Assembly: GCA_036346205.1 (NCBI GenBank)
Contig: JARFJB010001352.1
Location: 1,290,001-1,354,000 of the forward strand
Length of the DNA stretch: 64,000 nucleotides
Origin: Vesta saturnalis
Lineage: Eukaryota > Arthropoda > Insecta > Coleoptera > Lampyridae
Reading direction: 5' to 3'
Position 1 is the first letter of the stretch. The number at the start of each line of letters is the position of its first letter. Under the pieces are notes generated by a model. That model worked only from the letters and a program-made list of their open reading frames with translations, was not told where the DNA came from and ran no database searches. The position numbers were made by a program, and so were the translations under genes. This document shows positions 57,745-64,000 of the stretch, piece after piece.

Positions 57745-58900
57745 TATGTTTCTTCCATCAAATCCGCTCCCCTTCCTTTTTCCTCTAGTATCTCTTCTGC
57801 CATCCTCTCCTCTTCCTTTAGCTCCCTGCATTCTTTCAGCACATTTTGATCGTCTCTATCTCTTCCGCGCGCAGCCTACATTTTCTTTCTTTGTCCATTC
57901 TCCAATATTTGTTTCCCCTCTCTTCGTTTCCACATTTAAATCTCACTATCATTTTCTTTCTTTCTCTCCTCCCTTCCCCATTCAAATATGCCGGTATCCC
58001 TTCTCCCGTAATGTTCCTATAGTTTACAATATATTTTCCTTCTTTCACCTTCGTCCATATTTCCTGCCTTTGCACATCCCTGTCCCTTCTAAATATGTCC
58101 TCTGTCACGCTCACTCCAACCCTTTTAGTCTTTCCACTTCTTTCGCACATCCGTTTCTTTCATAATATTCTTTTCTGGTTTCTTGTCCATATTTTATTCT
58201 TCCTTCTTTTATTTCTATCCAGCATTCTTGTAATATTTTGCACTCCGTTCTTCTGCTCATTTCCTCCTCGTACTTTATCGCTCTATTTCCGGCCTCCACC
58301 CTTATTTTTTCTTCTTGCACTTCCTCTCTAACAAAGTATCCCGGCGTTTCTTTGTCTATCTCTATTTCTTTACACCCTTTCCACCCCCACATTTCCACCG
58401 CGTACAACACCACACTTTTTATTAGTTTTTCAAATAATAGCTTTCTCTTCATTAAGTCAATTCCAAACAGTCTTTCCCCTACGCTCCACACCTGCCCTAT
58501 TAATATGTTTTCTTTTCTCACACGTTCTTCTGTATGTTCCCCATCTTCGTTGTCTTGCCTCATCGTGTATCCCAAGTATGTAAATTACTTTACCTGCTGC
58601 ATCCCTCTTCCACTCCTCCTTTTTTTCAATACCATTGCCTCAGTTATGTTCCCATTTACTTCCAGATCTTTTCTTTTCAAATATCTTTCCATCGTTTTTA
58701 ACATCCCCTTCATTTCTTTTTATTCCTCTGCTATTAGCACTGCCATCTGCATGTGCCAGCGACCAGACATTTCTGTTCCCACCGTGCCTCCTTCCTGTTG
58801 CCCCCTTAATGTCTTGTGTATACAGAGAACCGACTGGGACTCGTGGGCATCCTTGCCCAGTCCCTTCCTTGTTACAAATATTTAACTTAGCTCCCCATTC
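57745..58900 (-). pseudogene. LINE 3' end (post-RT region) relic
   Basis: Minus-strand frames 58575-58111 and 58150-57836 give a Glu/Lys/Arg-rich protein typical of the region after RT in a LINE group widespread in insects: NILIGQVWSVGERLFGIDLM, YAVEMWGWKGCKEIEIDKET, PGYFVREEVQEEKIRVEAGN, RTECKILQECWIEIKEGR, MIVRFKCGNEERGNKYWRMD, KERKCRLRAEEIETIK. Further upstream (58720-58620) is MKGMLKTMERYLKRKDLEVN with a frameshift after it. Catalytic RT motifs are not in this copy. It is strongly T/C-biased on the plus strand, which creates long but meaningless plus-strand frames (57746, 58238, 58635). The clade was not assigned. Confidence 0.8.
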
Positions 58901-58989
58901 GCCCTCACCTCTTGGTATATTTCTTCCATCCTTTCTATTAGCCTTTCGTTTATCTTTTTTTCTCAGGGATTCCTTTTGTAATATGTGAG

Positions 58990-59385
58990 CTACCTTTTCT
59001 GATATCTGTCCAAAATATGAAATGGATATGAATTCGGTTCTGTGTTAACTAGGTTTTTGATGAATAATGTGTACTCTTGATTTTTAACTAAAGTGTCGAT
59101 TATATTTGAAATGTTACCATTTGCTTGTGCAATTTGTTTTATAATTGATATTTCTTTATCGAAATTTGCTTGGTTTAATGATAATGAGAATAACATTGCT
59201 CTGTACACTAACGATGTATCTGCAGCAAACTTATGTATTTTATGGTGACATGGAGCGTTTGTAATTGTAATGTCTGCATGTGTAGCTTTTCTGAATACAG
59301 AGAACTCACACTTGTTCTGTGCATTATCTTTTATGTTTAAATTTAGAAAATTGATGACTCTATTTTCTTCTTTTTTCTAGAGTAA
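58990..59385 (-). pseudogene. Penelope-like element fragment (RT C-terminal part)
   Basis: Minus reading from about 59370: LINFLNLNIKDNAQNKCEFS, VFRKATHADITITNAPCHHK, IHKFAADTSLVYRAMLFSLS, LNQANFDKEISIIKQIAQAN, GNISNIIDTLVKN. The 'INFLD..I..FSIYRKPT.TD' block followed by 'HP..HK.AA' and 'N...E...IK.IA..NG' is the order seen after the RT palm in Penelope-like elements. The palm itself is absent. It differs in sequence from the fragment at 7285-7890, so at least two subfamilies occur here. Confidence 0.75.
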
Positions 59386-59530
59386 ATTTTATGTTAGGCT
59401 GTAAATTCTTATTATGAATTAAGAACTATAAAAACATACCAAAATAGCATCAAATCAAAATATATTTAATAAACTACAAAACATAAAATTACTACTGTAT
59501 AATACGCTTGCAAGATTTGATGTTACTAGT

Positions 59531-59720
59531 ATGTTTTCTAAAACACACCCTCAAGAACATATGCATTTATTAAATAACTTTTTATTTAATAATAATTTTG
59601 AATTTGTTACAATAGTGTTGTTAATTCAATTATTTGATCTATGTGTTAGTCAATATTATTTCAGATTCTATAAGATTTATCTAGAAGGAAATGGTTTACC
59701 TATGTGTCCCAGCATACATA
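59531..59720 (+). pseudogene. Penelope-like element fragment (RT palm), opposite orientation
   Basis: Plus reading gives MHLLNNFLFNNNFEFVTIVL, LFDLCVSQYYFRFYKIYLEG and NGLPMCPSI, resembling the Penelope RT segment 'L...L..NYF.FN..FY.Q..GLPMGSP'. The conserved GSP is CPS here. It lies about 150 bp from a minus-strand Penelope fragment, so the two are head to head. Confidence 0.6.
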
Positions 59721-59739
59721 CATTCATTACGTATATATG

Positions 59740-59967
59740 TATGGTGGGATTAATGATGGGTATGGTCAGGTTAGGATAGGAAGGAACGAAGTTAGGGATC
59801 TGAGTGGGGAAATACTACCCCAGCATTCGCCTAAGTAGCCGCACATGGCGTGCATATACGCGGTGACCATGTCGCTAAATGTGTATGAGGAAAACCCCCT
59901 AAAAAAAACCTGATACAAGGTACACGGTAACGGGAATCGAACCCATTACCTCCCGAATGCTAAGCAG

Positions 59968-59978
<11 letters not shown>
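59740..59978 (-). mobile_element. tRNA-derived SINE, 5' end lost
   Basis: On minus, the sequence after the TA run reads TGCTTAGCATTCGGGAGGTA then ATGGGTTCGATTCCCGTTAC. This is a tRNA anticodon arm with AGC in the loop (tRNA-Ala-like) and a T arm with a perfect Pol III B box, GGTTCGATTCC (plus coordinates 59933-59943). The A-box half is missing, replaced by the (TA)n tract. The tRNA-unrelated body continues to about 59740 ('cgcatatacgcggtgaccatg' on plus). The exact end is uncertain. Confidence 0.75.

Positions 59979-60014
<36 letters not shown>
59971..60014. repeat. (TA)n microsatellite
   Basis: About 21 TA units, adjoining the SINE tRNA-like end. Confidence 0.97.
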
Positions 60015-60089
60015 TTAAAAGATAGGATAGTTGATAAATGACGGTCAATATTTTTTATTGAAAATTGAAAGATTTTTTTTAGTAAAAGG

Positions 60090-60170
60090 GAGATGGAAGA
60101 GGGAGCAGGAGCGAGAGAGGGAGACGGAGAGAGAGCGGGAGAAGGAGAGGGAGGGAAGAGGGAGAGGGAG
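60090..60170. repeat. Purine-rich (GAGAGG)n-type low complexity
   Basis: GA-rich tract of GGGAGA/GGAGAG-like units; the 96- and 88-codon frames across it and the TA run on both strands are artefacts. Confidence 0.9.
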
Positions 60171-60210
60171 AATGTGTTTTACATTTCGGCGAATCAAAGC
60201 GTCGGGTACT

Positions 60211-60211
60211 G

Positions 60212-60309
<98 letters not shown>
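60211..60309. repeat. (TA)n microsatellite
   Basis: About 49 uninterrupted TA units, giving artificial Tyr-Ile peptides. Confidence 0.99.
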
Positions 60310-60310
<1 letters not shown>

Positions 60311-60635
60311 TAAACTATTAAATTTAGAATACATATTGCATTTGTTTTTTGTTTCTTTTATACCATTTTTTTTACAAAAAAATAGTTTTTTTTCTAAATA
60401 ATAGTCCTGGGAGTTAATGAATTAAGCTGATTTTCCAGATAAGCTTAGATCGCGATGGCGTTTATAGGACATTTACCTTCGATTTTGAGCTTTGTTTTAC
60501 GGCAAGTGTAAGGTGTTTGAAGAGTAATTTGAGCCATTTTACTTGTTATCGCAAACCCGTCCATTTCTGTGAGTTTCACATTGGTGCCAATTTTTTTGAA
60601 TGCTTTCATTTGGTGATATATTTTGTAGGTAAATT
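60310..60635. other. No gene recognised
   Basis: Spacer before the second large inverted-repeat structure; no open frame. Confidence 0.5.
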
Positions 60636-60639
60636 CCCA

Positions 60640-63600
60640 CCCCTATTTTGACGGCTTCTTTTCGGGGGCGTTTTTCGACCCCTAGATGCCATTTTTATCC
60701 CTAATTAGTGACCTTTTGGTTCAACCCCTTGATGGAATATTAAGTCCCTTGCCCGTATTTTCACCCCTAATTAAGTCGTTCTTAGCAGTATTAAGAGGCT
60801 TTTTGGTATTTTCTGCAATAAAGACTGACCGTGGCTCCATCTAGCGGTAAATGCATGCAGATCCCTGTAATCGTTAAGTATAATGGAATTCCGTAGGGTT
60901 TTACGCGGAAAGGTTTTAAACAGGAAAAGCAAGTCACGTAAACAAAGGTCGACACCGTATCTACATTTTCAATGTCCTTTCACCTTTCACTATTCAACAG
61001 CTTCAGGTGAAAACACATTAATCGCCTGATTACGTAATGGCAAACACGTTGACCTTCACTTCCAATTTTGATAAAACAATAACAAATGTTCACTATTCAA
61101 TTACACCTATAGTCAGGAAAAACCCACTAATTATTAAATTACGTAAAGGTAAACAAGTTAAACTTCATTTTAAATTTTGATGTTATGAGGCATAATCAAA
61201 GCCTTCGGCTATTTTGTTTTGGCCGGAAATTTGAAATTGTCATAATCAAATTTTATAGGCTAACTTGCTTTGTCGGCCATTTTTGTTTTGGCGGGAAATT
61301 TCGGAATTGTATTCCAGTAAGGGGGCCCTCATACTAAATCATAACAGTTGAAGGAATACGGAACTTGTTTTAGGGTTGTCGCCCGTTGTTAGGTCTTCGT
61401 CCCCTGCCGGGAAATTTGAAATTGTATTCTAATAAGGGGCCTTAACGCTAACTTGCAAGACAGGTATAGGACGTCGGAACTTGTTCTCCGGCCTACGCCC
61501 CCTTGTCAAAAGACAGAAATTAAGCAACAATTAATCCCCCAATCTCGATCAAACCAAACAAGACGCTGAGCTAACAATTCTTCATAACCTTCAGGTAACG
61601 ATTCTCCCATTGTGTATACCTAGCTCCTATGAACAACCGCTTACTTCGTAGATAAGGCTAACTGGTAATCTCCCTAAACGTGCGGGCACCGGCGTGGGAA
61701 AACATTCGATCATTCGCAAAGCAATCTCAACCAAAGCATAACTTATAGCTTGCAAAAAGCAGCTTACAATTCAAAAATACTGGTTTGGGTTAACTTACAG
61801 CTCGTTAAAACCAACCACAATTCAAAAATACATGAGATAACCTTCGACATTGCTGGCAATATACGAACATCAAATTAGCATGTAACACTATTGCTGCGTT
61901 TTGCATACAGTCATAAAAATACATTTTACAGTTAAACTAGTAAAAACACCTATACAATAACAAATGTAATCAAACTCGAAGTCAGATCACTATTATTTTA
62001 CATACAAGGTATTTCATATCGTTTTGAAAATGGACAAACGCCTGGGGACAAATAAACAAGTCGACTTTCACTTCCAGTTTTGATAATACACATGTAATTT
62101 GAAGCTAACACCGATTTCATTTCGTAAGGCAACTACAGAATTCTGTTTTATTTTATCCAAGCTTATCATTATCATTAGACAACCATAAAAACAATAATAT
62201 CGCTCAAATTAGCGTGTACACTATTGTCGAGTTTTGCATATAGTGATAAAAATAGGTTTTACAGCTAAATCAGTAAAAATCCCTATATAACAACAAATAT
62301 AACCAAACTTGAAATCAAGCCTCTAGCAGTTAAATAACTAACTAAAATAAGGGGTAAGGGTTAAAACAAAAAACGAGCACTTACCAGGGTAGTTGTCGAT
62401 AATCGTGTTGAAAGAACGCCTTGACAAAGTAAAGACAAGTTCCGGAGTCCTGCAACTGTCTTACGAGTTAGTATGAGGGCCCCCTAATTAGAATAAAATT
62501 TAGAAATTTCCCGCTAAAACAAAAATGGCCTCCAAGATGGCTGACAAAGCAAGTTAGCCTACAAAATTTGATTATGACTCATAATCAAAAGCAAGTTCAC
62601 TGCGGAATTTTAGGGGCGAAGACCCAAGAGCAAGTTCCGGTGTCCTATACCTGTCTTATGAGATAACATGATGGCCCACTTGTTAGAATACAATTTCAAA
62701 TTTCCTGCCAAGGGCTTTGATTATGCCTCATAACATCAAAATTAGAAATGAAGGACAATGTGTTTGCCTTTACGTAATTAGGTGATTAATGGATTTTTCC
62801 CTGATGCTATAGATGTAATTAACTAGTGAAATGTGAAAGGGCCATGAAATGTTATTACGGTGTCGATCTTTGTTTACGTGACTTGCTTTTTCTGTTTAAA
62901 ACCTATCCGCGAAAAACCCTAGTTCCCGGGTCCTAAGCCTGTCTTATAAGATAGCATGAGGACCCCTTATTAGAATACTATTTCAAATTTCCCGCCAAGG
63001 GGACGAAAACCCGACAAGGAGGGAAGATCCTAGAACAAGCTCCTGAGTCTTAAACCTGTCTTATGAGATAGCGTGAGGGCCCCACTTACCAGAATACAAT
63101 TTCAAATTTCCCGCAAAAACAAAAAAAAAACTTCTTATGACTCATAATTAAAAACAAAATGTCGCCAGAATTGAATGATGGCTCAATTAAAAACAAAATG
63201 TCGCCAGAATTGAATGATGGCTCAATTAAAAACAAAATGACGGAGGAATTTAATTATGGCCTCATAATTAAAAACAATAAAATGTAAACCACCGGAGATC
63301 TATAGCTGACAAGGGGGCGAAGACCCTAGAACAAGTTCCGGGGTCCTACATGGGGGACCATAGCCGAAGTCCTATACCTGTCTTATAAGATAGCATGAGG
63401 ACCCTCTTATTAGAATACAATTTCAAATTTCCCGCCATAGCCATAGATGGACGCCAAATAAAAATTGCCGATAAAAACAAAATGGTCATCAATCCACACC
63501 CACAAAATGGCCTACAAGCCACACCCACAAAACGGCCGCAAACCAATCAGAAATCAGGGAGCGGAGTCCATGGACGAACCAGAAACCAGGGGGAGGGGCC

Positions 63601-63920
63601 AACCCTCAGGCCCTACAATCAGAACGCAGGGTGACTGTGGTCGCCAAACCTCCAGGAGCTGAACTGCCAAAAAGGCCTAAAAAACCTTAATTGGGGGGAA
63701 ATGCCACGTGACCACCACGTACCCCTAAACCCTAGGTGAACTGACAAAAAAGCTCTTAATACTGCCAAAAAGGCCTTAATTAGGGGTAAAAATTCCATCA
63801 AGGGGTTGAAAATCGCCTCCGAAAAGAAGCCGACCCCACTCTCAGACTGTCAATGCAACCAAAAGGTCACTAATTAGGGGTAAAAATGATATCAAGGGAT
63901 TAAAAATTCTGACATAGATT
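60640..63920. mobile_element. Second large inverted-repeat structure, related to the one at 52.9-57.3 kb
   Basis: The left arm (about 60640-61480) and right arm (about 62440-63920) match as reverse complements in order. 'ccctaattagtgaccttttgg' (60700) pairs with 63860; 'cccctaattaag' and 'gcagtattaagaggc' (60765-60800) pair with 63745-63785. 'aagtcacgtaaacaaaggtcgacaccgt' (60930) pairs with 62858-62888; 'cgcctgattacgtaatggcaaacacgttg' (61022) pairs with 62755-62795; 'gatgttatgaggcataatcaaagcc' (61177) pairs with 62710-62735. The right arm is longer because of extra units and a 45-bp tandem triplication (about 63140-63260). The centre, about 61510-62430, is unique AT-rich DNA. Outer ends are not sharply defined and may pass the window edge. 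Confidence 0.75.
62440..63445. repeat. Interspersed units related to the 53.8-55.0 kb array
   Basis: Four or five copies of 'agttccgg(a/t)gtcctatacctgt-cttataagatagcatgaggaccccttattagaatacaatttcaaatttcccgccaa', starting near 62440, 62630, 62925, 63035 and 63355. Two partial copies in the opposite orientation lie in the left arm near 61300 and 61415. They share with the other array the core order tcctatacctgtcttata, then rccccttattagaataca, then tttcccgcc. Confidence 0.85.
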
Positions 63921-64000
63921 ATTTGGTTTTTCCTGTTTTCGTTATGAGCGTATCAAACAGAGGTTGCATAGCTATCCTAAAATCTGGCTGATGGACTTCG

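Noticed and set aside
57746..58988. Plus-strand frames of 117-215 codons rich in Phe, Leu, Pro, Ser
   Set aside because: They are antisense to a recognisable LINE C-terminal region and reflect its purine-rich coding strand.
59925..59985. tRNA gene
   Set aside because: Only the anticodon and T arms are present; acceptor and D arms are missing, and a SINE body follows, so this is a SINE and not a tRNA.

Overview
This is a eukaryotic window, almost certainly from an insect. The evidence is a spliced ionotropic receptor gene of the arthropod IR25a family, short 45-60 bp introns with GT-AG (once GC-AG) borders, AT-rich DNA, and a dense load of insect-type transposable elements (mariner-like, hAT, pogo/Tigger, Jockey-like LINEs, Penelope-like elements, a tRNA-derived SINE). 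The tiny introns and the 'TACAGGGTGT' mariner ends would fit a beetle, but the order cannot be fixed from the sequence alone.

Host genes are few. On the minus strand at 13.1-16.2 kb lies an IR25a-like receptor gene. I could trace 12 coding exons with phases that all join; the first exon (signal peptide) is not found. Two intronless-coding E2 ubiquitin-conjugating genes of the UBE2H/Ubc8 type, both with intact catalytic Cys, lie on opposite strands at 28.2 and 51.1-51.6 kb.

The rest is mobile DNA. 0-4.2 kb: decayed DDE transposase, mariner-like pseudogene with an inverted partial second copy, and a Jockey-type LINE fragment. 7.3-9.5 kb: a Penelope-like fragment with a GIY-YIG domain and a 1.2 kb palindromic non-autonomous element. 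11.3-12.1 kb: a 9-bp minisatellite. 17.6-20.0 kb: LINE fragment, TCTCCC repeat and a mariner relic. 25.0-26.7 kb: pogo/Tigger-like transposase with one frameshift. 29.0-31.2 kb: mariner relic and Penelope fragment. 31.3-33.0 kb: a block of almost pure A+T. 33.0-38.4 kb: three mariner-like elements in a row, each with long terminal inverted repeats (TIRs) and separated only by TA runs. 38.5-42.3 kb: a Jockey-like LINE with gag and endonuclease, then a deleted mariner. 44.2-50.9 kb: a mariner-like element with an almost intact two-exon transposase, with a 4.4 kb hAT element inserted in its left TIR and flanked by a perfect 8-bp target duplication.

52.9-64.0 kb holds the least familiar material: two large inverted-repeat structures (about 4.3 kb with 0.85-0.9 kb arms, and at least 3.3 kb) that share degenerate tandem units of about 95-145 bp. 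Between them are a LINE 3' end, two Penelope fragments in opposite orientation, a SINE and microsatellites. This repeat family is the best candidate here for something undescribed. All calls come from reading the sequence; no database search was run.
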